Source of the DNA: Flavobacterium granuli
GTDB taxonomy: Bacteria > Bacteroidota > Bacteroidia > Flavobacteriales > Flavobacteriaceae
Length of the DNA: 64,000 nucleotides
Assembly (NCBI RefSeq): GCF_900129705.1
Contig: NZ_FQWO01000005.1
Coordinates: forward strand, 124,001 to 188,000
Direction of reading: 5' to 3'
The notes under the pieces were generated by a model that saw only the letters and a list, made by a program, of their open reading frames with translations, made no database searches and was not told the origin of the DNA. Of this stretch, positions 52,254 through 61,299 are shown piece by piece (positions within the stretch are counted from its first letter, which is position 1; the number at the start of each line of letters is the position of its first letter). The position numbers were made by a program, and so were the translations under genes.

Positions 52254-53810
52254 CTAAAAAACAAGTCCCAATTCCTTGAAATAAACATCAATCTCTTTAT
52301 CCAGTTCCGCACGTTTGGCTTCCAAAGTTTTTATTTCCGCCATGACAGCCTGAATGTCAATTTCTTCCGCTTCTTCAAAAGTGTCCACATAACGTGGAAT
52401 GTTCAAATTATAATCATTTTCAGCGACTTCCTCCAAAGTTGCCAAATGACTGTATTTTTCAATAGCGGTACGGCTACGATAGGTTTCCACAATTTTAGCA
52501 ATGTGTTCTTCCCGCAACATATTCTGGTTTTTTACTTTTTCGAATTCTTTGCTGGCATCGATAAATAAAATATGGTTCGGATCTTCTTTACATTTTTTAA
52601 ACACCAAAATACAGGTCGGAATACTGGTACCGTAGAAAATATTGGCCGGTAATCCAATTACAGCATCCAAGTAGTTTTTTTGTTCGATAAGGTATTTACG
52701 AATGTGCAATTCAGCTGCACCACGAAACAAAACACCATGTGGCAATACAACAGCCATTGTTCCGCTCTCTGCCAGATGGTTAACCATGTGTTGTACAAAC
52801 GCAAAATCAGCTTTGCTTGCCGGAGCTAGTTTCCCATATTGGCTAAAACGGTCATCAGTTAAAAATAAAGGATTTGAGCTCCAATTGGCTGAAAAAGGCG
52901 GATTTGCCACGATAGCTTCCGCCTGCAAACCGATATGTTGTGGATGTTCTAAAGTGTCTTCTTGCTTGATGTCAAACTTACTAAAATGGACCCCATGAAG
53001 TATCATGTTCATGCGGGCGAGATTGTAGGTGGTACGGTTCATCTCTTGTCCGTAGAAATTATTGACATCTTTTACCTCTCGGGCAACTCGCAACAATAAA
53101 GAACCCGAACCACAGGTCGGATCATAAACTGATTTTAGTCTGTTTTTCCCAGTGGTAACAATTTTTGCCAGAATTTTGGAAACTTCTTGAGGAGTATAGA
53201 ATTCTCCTGCTTTTTTACCAGCGCCACTGGCAAATTGACCAATCAGATATTCGTAAGCATCACCTAGTACGTCTAGTTCCGTATGCTCCAATTTAAAGTC
53301 AATTTCGTCAAGATGTACTAATACTTTTACAATAATGGCATTTCTTGCCTCCGCAGTTTTTCCCAATTTTGTACTGTTGAGATCCATGTCTTCAAACAAG
53401 TTGTCAAAGTCTTCTTCACTTTGAGTTCCCATGGTACTCAACTGAATGTTGGTCAATATTTTCTGCAAATCTTCCAATATAAATGTATCGGTACCGCTGT
53501 TTCCGCGTTTTGCAATTTCGCCGAAAAGTTCAGCTGGTTTTAAAAAATAGCCCAAGTTTTCAAGGGATTCTTCTTTGATTGCTTCTATATATTCTTGACC
53601 TACTTTTGTGTTTTCTGTAATATTTCTGAATTGAATGTTATCTTGTTCTAAAATAGAGTTGGCAAAAATCTCCATTTTTTCAGCCAAATATTTATAGAAT
53701 ATGAAACCTAGTATATAATCCCGGAACTCATCCGCATTCATTTTTCCTCGTAAAGTATTTGCTATATTCCAAAGCTGTTGCTCTAATATTTTTTTCTGTT
53801 CTTCTGACAT
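52254..53810 (-). CDS. hsdM: HsdM, type I DNA methyltransferase subunit
   Basis: A 518-residue N6-adenine methyltransferase. HsdM N-terminal helical domain (LWNIANTLRGKMNADEFRDYI), then the SAM-binding core (GAGKKAGEFYTPQEV, YDPTCGSGSLLLR) and the catalytic motif IV NPPF in VANPPFSANW. It pairs with HsdS for methylation and with HsdR for restriction. It is the first gene of the hsdM-rhuM-hsdS transcript. Identification secure. Confidence 0.95.
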   Translation of the reverse strand: MSEEQKKILEQQLWNIANTLRGKMNADEFRDYILGFIFYKYLAEKMEIFANSILEQDNIQFRNITENTKVGQEYIEAIKEESLENLGYFLKPAELFGEIAKRGNSGTDTFILEDLQKILTNIQLSTMGTQSEEDFDNLFEDMDLNSTKLGKTAEARNAIIVKVLVHLDEIDFKLEHTELDVLGDAYEYLIGQFASGAGKKAGEFYTPQEVSKILAKIVTTGKNRLKSVYDPTCGSGSLLLRVAREVKDVNNFYGQEMNRTTYNLARMNMILHGVHFSKFDIKQEDTLEHPQHIGLQAEAIVANPPFSANWSSNPLFLTDDRFSQYGKLAPASKADFAFVQHMVNHLAESGTMAVVLPHGVLFRGAAELHIRKYLIEQKNYLDAVIGLPANIFYGTSIPTCILVFKKCKEDPNHILFIDASKEFEKVKNQNMLREEHIAKIVETYRSRTAIEKYSHLATLEEVAENDYNLNIPRYVDTFEEAEEIDIQAVMAEIKTLEAKRAELDKEIDVYFKELGLVF

Positions 53811-54009
53811 TTAAAATAATCGTTATTTAGATTAGGGATCAATAATCCTTAAGAAGGCACTAATGTAATAAACTTTTGAGTGGTATGACTTATGGTTGCA
53901 ATGAAAAACTAAATGATATGTATTTAGGTTCTTTTCTACTAATTTTGATTTACTGAAAATCGTTAAGTAAATTTAACTTTAAAGCTTCCCCTCAGTTCAA
54001 GTGAATTTT
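53811..54009. other. Upstream region of the hsd operon
   Basis: About 200 bases between hsdM and the tandem repeat. It should hold the hsdM promoter; no clear TAnnTTTG was assigned. No gene. Confidence 0.4.
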
Positions 54010-54896
54010 CAGAAAATGTGAACAGCTTTTTTATAAAATTGAAATGACTAATCGTTGTGGGGATCGCTTACACCTGACCGATAGCAACTGACGAAGTAAA
54101 TCCGTGATATCGGACTCACCACACACGCAAAGCAAACAATACAAATCTTCAATCTAAGTCCTTGCGAGGAACGAAGCAACCTCACTATCAAAAGCAAACC
54201 CTAAAAAATCATTGAAACGGACATAGTAAAATGAATTTATTCAGCACCTCGCATTGACTCTCTCCTACCGTTCTCAACTCCATATTTTTTTTTAATACCC
54301 ATTTGTACATTCCTAATTTGTACCCGATAGCGCGGATTTGCAATCCGTACCCGCAACAATACCCCATAAAGTGAACATATGCAAAAAACTACAAGAGAAT
54401 GATTCCTGTAGCTTTTTTATAAAATTGAAATGACTACTCTTTATGGGCACTGCTTGCACTCCAGCGATAGCGAACTGACGAAGTAAATCCGTGATATCGG
54501 GCTCACCACACACGCAAAACAAACAATACAAATCTTCAATCTAAGTCCTTGCGAGGAACGAAGCAACCTCACTATCAAAAGCAAACCCTAAAAAATCATT
54601 GAAACGGACATAGTAAAATGAATTTATTCGGCACCTCGCATTGACTCTCTCCTACCGTTCTCAACTCCATATTTTTTTTTTTAATACCCATTTGTAAATT
54701 CCTAATTTGTACCCGATAGCGCGGATTTGCAATCCGTGCCCGCAACAATACCCCATAAAGTGAAGACACACAAAAAGCTACAAGAAAATGATTCCTATAG
54801 CTTTTTTATAAAATTGAAATGACTACTCTTTATGGGCACTGCTTGCACTCCAGCGATAGCGAACGGACGAAGTAAATCCGCGCTATCGGGTTTTAC
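54010..54896. repeat. Tandem ~387-bp intergenic repeat, two copies plus a partial third
   Basis: Equivalent points (gaaatgacta) fall at 54041, 54427 and 54816, giving spacings of 386 and 389 bases. Copies 1 and 2 are highly similar over their length; copy 3 is cut off after about 80 bases near the end of the SecB-like gene. Each full copy contains a small hairpin cggatt-tgc-aatccg (54333-54347; 54722-54736), the common bacterial interspersed string ttgcgaggaacgaagcaacc, and cccgatagcgcggattt, whose inverted copy occurs at 54880-54896. No ORF. Probably a non-autonomous repeat element. Confidence 0.8.
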
Positions 54897-55348
54897 TTGC
54901 TTCCTTTTTCCAATAAGTCATTGGGATTAATAACGGGCAGAATAAAATCACTTAAAACGGTTCCTTGGAAACGCGTCATTAAAATCCCTCTTGATGTGGA
55001 ATACGTTATAGAAGCCAATGCGTTTCCTAAAGCAGGATGAACAGTAATGGTTTCCTCTTTTTCCAGAGTGGTCAGTTCCTCTAGATTATCCACATAAAAA
55101 ACATAGACAAAACTGAAATTTCCGACGGCTTCCTCACTAGTGTCAATATCGCTTTTAGTCTCCACATGCACAGAAAAATCAGCTCGCACCAATTTGTCTC
55201 CAAGATTAAATCCCAATTCGAAATCAACATTAAAAGTATGGCCGACCACTTTTTCATTTTCAAAATCAAAAGGGCTGTTGATTTGTCCTTTAATGATTTT
55301 GAAATCTACAATTTGTATTTTTTCAGGCTGTAAAATATTAGCTGACAT
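54893..55348 (-). CDS. SecB-like chaperone of a TAC toxin-antitoxin module
   Basis: A 151-residue protein with the SecB-like beta-rich fold: QIVDFKIIKGQINSPFDF, then VVGHTFNVDFELGF and strands with VHVETKSDID, and a C-terminal helix near LASITYSTSRGILMTRFQ. It overlaps the antitoxin stop codon by 11 bases. In TAC modules the chaperone binds the antitoxin C-terminal extension, protects it and allows it to neutralise the toxin. The stop codon and last residues lie within the partial third copy of the tandem repeat. Confidence 0.8.
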   Translation of the reverse strand: MSANILQPEKIQIVDFKIIKGQINSPFDFENEKVVGHTFNVDFELGFNLGDKLVRADFSVHVETKSDIDTSEEAVGNFSFVYVFYVDNLEELTTLEKEETITVHPALGNALASITYSTSRGILMTRFQGTVLSDFILPVINPNDLLEKGSK

Positions 55349-55745
55349 TGGCTAATGGTGTTTTAGGTTTGGTTTTTGATTTTTTCCACACATGGGTGTA
55401 AGCAACATCTTTGGTAGTAACATGTGCATTCTTATAAACAGTAATATACCTCTTACCACCTATCAAAGAGGACACCGGCTTTCTATGAGGAACAGTAATA
55501 ATGGTATCCCCTAATTCTGCTTCTAATTTTGCAAGCGAACGCAAAGTAAAATTGTGTTCTCCCACTAACCATTTATTCACTTCCGAAGGTCTTTTTTCTA
55601 ATTTTTCAGCCAGATCTTTTTGGCTGAATCCTTTTTCTTTTAATAACTGATTTACACGTACCACAATGTCAGCGTATAACTTAGCGAAGATTTTTGTTTC
55701 TTCGGCTGTTTCTGCTAAAATTCTTTGGGCTACTTTGCTTCTCAT
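55338..55745 (-). CDS. XRE-type antitoxin (HigA-like) with C-terminal chaperone-addiction tail
   Basis: A 135-residue protein. Residues about 35-80 are a helix-turn-helix of the XRE/HigA type (LLKEKGFSQKDLAEKLEKRP, VNKWLVGEHNFTLRSLAKLE). The ~50 residues after it (HRKPVSSLIGGKRYITVYKN...) are beyond the normal antitoxin length and aromatic/basic, as expected for a chaperone-addiction (ChAD) tail read by SecB-like proteins. It follows the toxin by 12 bases and overlaps the chaperone gene. Confidence 0.8.
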   Translation of the reverse strand: MRSKVAQRILAETAEETKIFAKLYADIVVRVNQLLKEKGFSQKDLAEKLEKRPSEVNKWLVGEHNFTLRSLAKLEAELGDTIITVPHRKPVSSLIGGKRYITVYKNAHVTTKDVAYTHVWKKSKTKPKTPLANVS

Positions 55746-55757
55746 AATTTTGGATTT

Positions 55758-56279
55758 TTAGAGGATGATTTCATCTGAACCATCATAATTAGTAAGTTTT
55801 CTGTTTTCTTTATCTACAATAATTGTTTCATTACGAATAGCCTCGAGAATTCGTTTGGCAAATTCACATGCTTCTCTCCAGATCAAGTGTAGTGAACTTT
55901 TTTGATTTGTTTGTTCATCTTTAACACCTCCATTAAAAAGAATAACAATATCATTTGTGACCTTTAAAGCATATATTCGTAAGGGAAAATTGGGATAGTG
56001 ATAGCTGATTTCGCCGAGTACCACTTTACCTTGAACCGGCAATCCTTTTACTTCGTTTTCATTTCTGTTGAACAATTCATTAATTGCCCCATGTTCTTCT
56101 CCAATAGCATATATTATAAATGACAATAATTCCTGATTGGCTTGTTTGTACTCTGCTAAGGAATCATACTTCTCGAAAAATAAATCGGTTTCATTAGTAT
56201 GAAGATAATCATATCTCACACTGTAAAAAGTGCACTTTGCACCTTCATCATCCCATATTTCTAGAGCAAATATATTCAC
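55758..56279 (-). CDS. Putative toxin of the TAC module (HigB/Gp49-like)
   Basis: A 173-residue protein. The C-terminal half (FPLRIYALKVTNDIVILFNG, GGVKDEQTNQKSSLHLIWRE, then a helix AKRILEAI) has the strand-strand-helix pattern of Gp49/HigB-type RelE-superfamily toxins; the N-terminal ~85 residues are longer than usual. The toxin-first order matches HigB-HigA-SecB modules. Assigning it as toxin rests largely on gene order; it could be a related but different enzyme. Confidence 0.6.
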   Translation of the reverse strand: MNIFALEIWDDEGAKCTFYSVRYDYLHTNETDLFFEKYDSLAEYKQANQELLSFIIYAIGEEHGAINELFNRNENEVKGLPVQGKVVLGEISYHYPNFPLRIYALKVTNDIVILFNGGVKDEQTNQKSSLHLIWREACEFAKRILEAIRNETIIVDKENRKLTNYDGSDEIIL

Positions 56280-56298
56280 TTTACTAGCATTTTACAAA

Positions 56299-56324
56299 CA
56301 AAAATACACTTTTAAGTGTATTTT
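56299..56324 (-). promoter_or_regulatory. Promoter/operator of the TAC module
   Basis: A perfect 24-bp palindrome (arms aaaatacactt at 56301-56311 and its complement at 56314-56324, 2-base centre) lies 21 bases before the toxin ATG. On the minus strand TATTTTTG (56306-56299) matches the -7 consensus TAnnTTTG and overlaps the palindrome, so a dimeric antitoxin bound there would block the promoter. This is the normal autoregulatory layout of HigA-type systems. Confidence 0.65.
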
Positions 56325-56534
56325 ATGATTGTTTAGTATGTTTTTTTTTGTTTCTTGATTAAGAGCTCGCTGTTGGCCAACTTTCCTCCTACGAGAAAAA
56401 GCACTCTTACATATTCAAAGGCTCCCTGCAGCTATTGGAATCAATAAAGAGTATACTAAAAAAACAGCCTTTACGGTTTCCCCTAACATCCCTGAATCAA
56501 AAGAAGTTAATTTTGAAAATTGATCTAAGACTAA

Positions 56535-56738
56535 ATGTTTTTTATCAGTTTTTTCGGTATTAATTTATATATTTGGGAAAATAACAAATGCTACAAACTA
56601 GATTTACGACTTTTAGAACTTAAAAAAAATCGTAAAATCATAAAATGCGAAACGGGGGATTACATCACAGAATACAATTCTTATCTACTTAATCATTTTA
56701 TAAGATTGGATAGAAATAATAATATATATTTACATTAA
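56535..56738 (+). CDS. Possible small protein upstream of the AAA-DUF4435-DUF262 genes
   Basis: A 67-residue ORF, 11 bases before the AAA ATPase gene and in the same direction. The N-terminus is hydrophobic (FFISFFGINLYIW); the rest is polar (KLDLRLLELKKNRKIIKCET). No family is recognised and no strong ribosome-binding site is seen. It could be real and part of the system or merely a leader region. Confidence 0.3.
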   Translation: MFFISFFGINLYIWENNKCYKLDLRLLELKKNRKIIKCETGDYITEYNSYLLNHFIRLDRNNNIYLH

Positions 56739-56749
56739 AATTAAGTATA

Positions 56750-57943
56750 ATGAAGATAGAAAAATTTGAAGTATTGGGATTATTTGAGAGAGATTATGAA
56801 ATTAAGATACTTGATAATTTACTTATTGTTATTGCAGAAAATGGTTCAGGGAAGACCACATTATTAAGGCTAATCTATTTTTTTTTAACCAAACAATGGG
56901 CTAAATTAACTGAATATGATTTTGTAGAAATTACCGTAGATATTAATGATCAGAAATATATTTTTAATAAAAACACCTATAAATCCAATAAAATATCTAA
57001 AGAATTTTATGATAAATTGGCAAACGAATACAGTAATTATTCAAAATTTATCTTAGATGATTTTTCAAAATTTGATGTGGATGATTTAAAAGCTAACTTA
57101 TATAAAGTTGATGAAGTTGAACAACAATTTGATGTCCCAAAAAGTTTAATTTTAACGCTGATTGAGAAATTGGAATCCGAAAAATTTGATAATGCTTTTT
57201 TTGATTGGGAAGTTAATGTAATTTATTTACCAACTTATCGTCGAATAGAGAAAGATTACTTTTCATTATATGGAGATATCGATAAAAGAGTTACTAGTTA
57301 TGTACTCCAATTATTTCCTGAAATAGCAGATAAGATAAGCTCTGAAAAGAAATCTGCCGATGGCGAAATTAGAGATGATACAAATAATTATAGTGAGACA
57401 GAAAAAGATTTAGATAGTATTTTTTCAAATATTATAAGTTCAAGAAACAATGAAAAATGGATAAAAAGTAAATCAAATCTTGAAAATCTTGAAATGATAG
57501 AATTTGGAATGTCTGATGTTAATTTTAGAATTAATCAATTCAATCCTAAAGAAAGTCCAGAAAAGAATTCTGTATTGGAACGGTTTATAATACTAATCAA
57601 TAAATATTTAAATGATACTAAAAAAATAATATTTGACGACTCATCTTGTGAGTTTTATTTATATGATAATATTAAAGATGTAAATTATAGTTTAGAACAT
57701 TTGTCATCGGGTGAAAAGCAATTAATTTCCATTTTTAGCCATTTGTTTTTTGATGAAAAACCGCCATTTATAATAATCGATGAGCCCGAAATTTCATTAT
57801 CAATATCGTGGCAAGAAATGATACTTAAAGATATTATTTCAAATTGCATGGGTATGATAGTAGCGACTCATTCGCCTTTTATTGTAGATGAATCATTGAG
57901 AAGATTCACTAATGGCATAAATGAATTTATATTAAATGAGTAG
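56750..57943 (+). CDS. AAA/ABC-type ATPase, AriA-like (PARIS-like set)
   Basis: A 397-residue AAA15/OLD-type ATPase: Walker A AENGSGKT (29-36), an insertion of about 200 residues, ABC signature LSSGEKQ (318-324), Walker B FIIIDEPE (340-347) and the H-loop ATHSPF. Proteins of this type assemble as sensors in defence systems such as PARIS (AriA), where they hold the DUF4435 effector until a phage trigger appears. It overlaps the DUF4435 gene by 8 bases. ATPase family firm; PARIS-like role inferred from the pair. Confidence 0.88.
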   Translation: MKIEKFEVLGLFERDYEIKILDNLLIVIAENGSGKTTLLRLIYFFLTKQWAKLTEYDFVEITVDINDQKYIFNKNTYKSNKISKEFYDKLANEYSNYSKFILDDFSKFDVDDLKANLYKVDEVEQQFDVPKSLILTLIEKLESEKFDNAFFDWEVNVIYLPTYRRIEKDYFSLYGDIDKRVTSYVLQLFPEIADKISSEKKSADGEIRDDTNNYSETEKDLDSIFSNIISSRNNEKWIKSKSNLENLEMIEFGMSDVNFRINQFNPKESPEKNSVLERFIILINKYLNDTKKIIFDDSSCEFYLYDNIKDVNYSLEHLSSGEKQLISIFSHLFFDEKPPFIIIDEPEISLSISWQEMILKDIISNCMGMIVATHSPFIVDESLRRFTNGINEFILNE

Positions 57944-58982
57944 TAGTTCAGTTGAGCATTTTTTTGATGCGAGAGAAAGAATTTCAGATAGGAAAACACA
58001 TTTTGAAATTAAACAGCATTATAGTTTTAATACCAAGACTTTACACATATTTGTAGAGGCGCTCGATGATTTTGAATTTTATCGTAAGTCTATTGAGTTT
58101 ATTTATTCTGATTATCAGATTAAGCATTATCCTAAAAATGGAAAAAAACATGTTCTAAGTTCATATGACATCTTAGACTGGACTATTTATAATAAATCAA
58201 GAATATTATTTTTTGTAGATAAAGATTACGAAAATTTACTTGGTAAATCGAGCAAGAAAGACAGGAATATTTTTGTGACTAAGTATTATTCGATTGAAAA
58301 TTATTTGTCATCAACAGATGTTTTTAAATATACTCTTGAAGAAATTTTTAAAATTAAAAATGATGTTATTGTTAATGACCTTGTGCTTAAATTTGAAGAA
58401 TGTTATAAAAAATTTGAAGAACACTTAATAGTATTAACTTCAATAATTTTGATTTTTAGAAAGAACAACGACCATATGGTTTTAGAAAATTTAAAGATGG
58501 ACGATTTTTTTATTATTAAGGAATTAAATCTTTATGCTTTTAAATATAGAAGGCCTGATATCTGCATAAAAACCAGACAGTCACATCTTCCAAATTTTGA
58601 AAAGAGTCTACTAAAAGAGCTAAAAAAAATAGAGTTCATAAAAAAAACCGAAGCAGATCTTACAAAAATTAAATATAAAATGATTCTTCAAAATATTGTT
58701 GAGCTACGGAAATTAGAAGATAGTAAAAATTATATAAGGGGTAAATTTCATTTGTGGTTTTTCTCAAAATGTCATTCCAATATTCATTCTATGGCGACAC
58801 AAATAAATGAACGGATAGGAACTATTAATATGAGTTTACCAGAAAACGAAAAATATTTAAAAGTAAACACTAGTATTTTATTAAATGAAAGCAATATTTT
58901 CGATATACTGCCAATGAAAATTAAGTTTCATAATGATGTTCACCAATTTTTAATTCATAATAAACAACAAATCAATGGATAG
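57936..58982 (+). CDS. DUF4435 protein, AriB-like TOPRIM effector
   Basis: A 348-residue DUF4435 protein. TOPRIM-type acidic residues are present: Glu41 with Asp44-Asp45 in FVEALDDFEFYR, and Asp95-x-Asp97 in LFFVDKDYEN, followed by KYYSIENYLSS, a DUF4435 hallmark. The C-terminal ~180 residues are helical and basic. In PARIS the DUF4435 protein AriB is the nuclease that cuts tRNA when released. The gene overlaps both neighbours by 8 bases, so the three proteins should be made together in fixed ratio. Confidence 0.85.
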   Translation: MSSSSVEHFFDARERISDRKTHFEIKQHYSFNTKTLHIFVEALDDFEFYRKSIEFIYSDYQIKHYPKNGKKHVLSSYDILDWTIYNKSRILFFVDKDYENLLGKSSKKDRNIFVTKYYSIENYLSSTDVFKYTLEEIFKIKNDVIVNDLVLKFEECYKKFEEHLIVLTSIILIFRKNNDHMVLENLKMDDFFIIKELNLYAFKYRRPDICIKTRQSHLPNFEKSLLKELKKIEFIKKTEADLTKIKYKMILQNIVELRKLEDSKNYIRGKFHLWFFSKCHSNIHSMATQINERIGTINMSLPENEKYLKVNTSILLNESNIFDILPMKIKFHNDVHQFLIHNKQQING

Positions 58983-60882
58983 TATTAGAGATATATTTTC
59001 AAATAGAATTTTTAGAATACCTGATTATCAGAGAGGTTATTCATGGGAAAAAAGTCATCTTGATGATTTTTGGCAAGATATTTTTAATCTTCAAAAAGAT
59101 AAGGTGCATTACACAGGGATGATTAGCGTAGAAGAAGTTGACAAAAATGAATATGGTAAATGGAAAGATGATAAATGGGTAATTGAAGGACGAAATGACA
59201 AACCATATTTTATTGTTGATGGACAACAGCGCCTGACTACAGTTGTTGTATTATTATGGGTTATAATAGATAGCCTAAAAGAAGATGAACAATTAAGTTT
59301 CGTCAGTAAAGAAACACTGATTGATAAATATATTTTTACCGAAAATAAGGGGCAAAATTTAAAATCCTACATATTTGGTTATCATAAAGACAATCCTAGT
59401 TATGAGTTTCTCAAAAGAGAAATATTTGAGCAAAAGGGTGATTTGAAAATAAAAGATATTGAAGAGACAACTTATACCAATAATTTATTCGCAACAAAAG
59501 ATTTTTTTACAAAAAAAATAAAATCATTATCATTACAGGATAAAAGTAATTTATTTGATAAAGTTACCAAACAGTTGAAATTTGACTTTAAAATTTTAGA
59601 TAAAGAATTAGACATTTTTATTGTATTTGAGACTATGAACAACAGAGGTAAACCTCTATCTAATCTTGAAAAATTAAAAAACAGATTAATTTATCTTTCA
59701 ACACTAATAGATGAAGAAACTTCCCTAAAAAAAGAACTTAGAAATGACATTAATGAAAATTGGAAAACAATATATAAATATTTAGGATTAAACAAAGAAA
59801 GAAAATTAGATGATGATGCTTTTCTTCAAAATCATTGGATCGTATTTTACAGATATGAGAGAAGGGAAGCTGAATATTATGCAAATGATATTTTTGATAG
59901 AATTTTCACATCCCAGCAAGTATTTCGAAAAGAAATTGGACACAAGGAAATCAAAATTTATATTGATAGCATAGCTGAAGCTGTCAAACAATGGTTTGTT
60001 ATATTTAACCCATCACATCCTCATGCATTAGAGTTGACACAGTCAAAAGAATTATTATATTGGTTAAAAAAGCAAAACATAGTAGGCTTTAAAGCTTTTC
60101 AACCTTTAATTATGGCGACCTTATTAAGCGAAGATGATAATAATTTAAAAATTGAATTAGTAAAAAATACTGAAGCTTATGTTTTTTTAATATTTAACAT
60201 TTCTGCAAGAAGATCTAATACGGGAACTTATCACTTTAATGCTAAGGCTAATGAACTCTATAAAAAAGATTTGACAATAAAAGAGATCATTGATGACTTA
60301 AAGTTTTGGATATATGGAACTGATGAAGTTTCTGGTTATTTTGATCGTGATAATTTCTTTAATTTTTTAAAAGATTTATTTCAAAGGGATGCCACAAGTG
60401 GATATGCAGATTGGAAATATTTAAAATATCTTTTGTATGAATATGAGTTATCCTTAGATAAATCTGGATTAAACGAAAATACTTTATTCCCATATAATGG
60501 ATTATCAGTACAAAACGTAATGCCATTTGACCCAGTCAAAGTTTGCTGGAAGAATAACTTTTCTTCTTATTCAAAAAGAGAAAAAAAATATTTAAGTGGA
60601 AGTTTAGGAAATTTTATTTTAGTTAATCATAAATCTATTGATTCAACTAATACCTGTTTTGATGACATGAGGGGTGTATTAAGTCTCGGTTTATTAAACG
60701 AAAAGGAAGCAAGTGATTATGAAGTTTGGGACTATAATACTGTATTGGATCGAGGATTCAAGATTTTGTCATTTATCGAAGAAAGATGGAATATTAGTCT
60801 TGGAAATGAAGGACATAAAAAAGAGCTTTTATTCCTTGATTTTAGATTGCCCTCACTCCCTGTAAAGGTTGTACTTTTATAA
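58975..60882 (+). CDS. DUF262/DUF1524 protein, GmrSD-like with degenerate HNH
   Basis: A 635-residue protein. The N-terminal DUF262 (GmrS, NTP-binding, ParB-like) has both hallmarks: IPDYQRGYSWE (15-25) and DGQQRLTT (82-89). A long helical middle follows. The C-terminal part aligns with DUF1524 (GmrD HNH nuclease): GSLGNFILVNHKS (542 on) keeps the Asn (546), but where the family has EH in its IEHILP motif this protein has Gln513-Asn514 (SVQNVMP), so the catalytic His is gone. It overlaps the DUF4435 gene by 8 bases. Probably a sensor or NTP-driven regulator rather than an active nuclease. Confidence 0.85.
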   Translation: MDSIRDIFSNRIFRIPDYQRGYSWEKSHLDDFWQDIFNLQKDKVHYTGMISVEEVDKNEYGKWKDDKWVIEGRNDKPYFIVDGQQRLTTVVVLLWVIIDSLKEDEQLSFVSKETLIDKYIFTENKGQNLKSYIFGYHKDNPSYEFLKREIFEQKGDLKIKDIEETTYTNNLFATKDFFTKKIKSLSLQDKSNLFDKVTKQLKFDFKILDKELDIFIVFETMNNRGKPLSNLEKLKNRLIYLSTLIDEETSLKKELRNDINENWKTIYKYLGLNKERKLDDDAFLQNHWIVFYRYERREAEYYANDIFDRIFTSQQVFRKEIGHKEIKIYIDSIAEAVKQWFVIFNPSHPHALELTQSKELLYWLKKQNIVGFKAFQPLIMATLLSEDDNNLKIELVKNTEAYVFLIFNISARRSNTGTYHFNAKANELYKKDLTIKEIIDDLKFWIYGTDEVSGYFDRDNFFNFLKDLFQRDATSGYADWKYLKYLLYEYELSLDKSGLNENTLFPYNGLSVQNVMPFDPVKVCWKNNFSSYSKREKKYLSGSLGNFILVNHKSIDSTNTCFDDMRGVLSLGLLNEKEASDYEVWDYNTVLDRGFKILSFIEERWNISLGNEGHKKELLFLDFRLPSLPVKVVLL

Positions 60883-60999
60883 AAAAATTAAAATAACCCC
60901 AAAGTGCAAATTTATAAACTGTGACCATTACGATAAATAAATAAAATAATGACGTTCTGAATGTAATTGTTCCCCAACCCCCTTCCCCAAATAACTCAC

Positions 61000-61033
61000 A
61001 AAAGAAGAGACCTATTACAGTCCCTTCTTTTTT
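61000..61033. terminator. Terminator between the three-gene set and the XRE gene remnant
   Basis: aaaagaagagac pairs with gtcccttctttt with one mismatch around an 8-base loop and ends in a T-run on the plus strand; A-rich on the other side, so it can work in both directions. It separates the DUF262 gene from the convergent XRE fragment. Confidence 0.7.
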
Positions 61034-61060
61034 GTTTTTATAATAAAAAATTTACAAGTT

Positions 61061-61150
61061 CTATTTTTTCAGCAACTTCTCTAAATAAGCTATTTTTTCT
61101 TTTTCAGCCTGAACTAAACGTTCATAAAGCTCCACAACTGCAAATTCCAG
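61061..61150 (-). pseudogene. C-terminal fragment of an XRE regulator cut by IS21
   Basis: The last ~29 codons read VVELYERLVQAEKEKIAYLE then KLLKK and a TAG at 61061-61063. This is the coiled-coil tail typical of small Bacteroidota XRE regulators. The N-terminal part of the same gene is at 63771-64000 on the other side of the IS21 element. Confidence 0.75.
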
Positions 61151-61299
61151 TGATATTGACCACCCAATTCCAATTTAAAGTGAGCACCTGATTCCAATTC
61201 AAAATGACCACCTAATTCCGGAGCAAAATGACCACCTCCATTTTTCATTAAAAACTATTTTTTTCCATCTGTTAATTAGTATTCAAATATACTTAAATA

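Noticed and set aside
54313..54531. 72-residue Cys-rich minus-strand ORF
   Set aside because: It falls inside the tandem intergenic repeat, is not kept between copies, and shows no family features.
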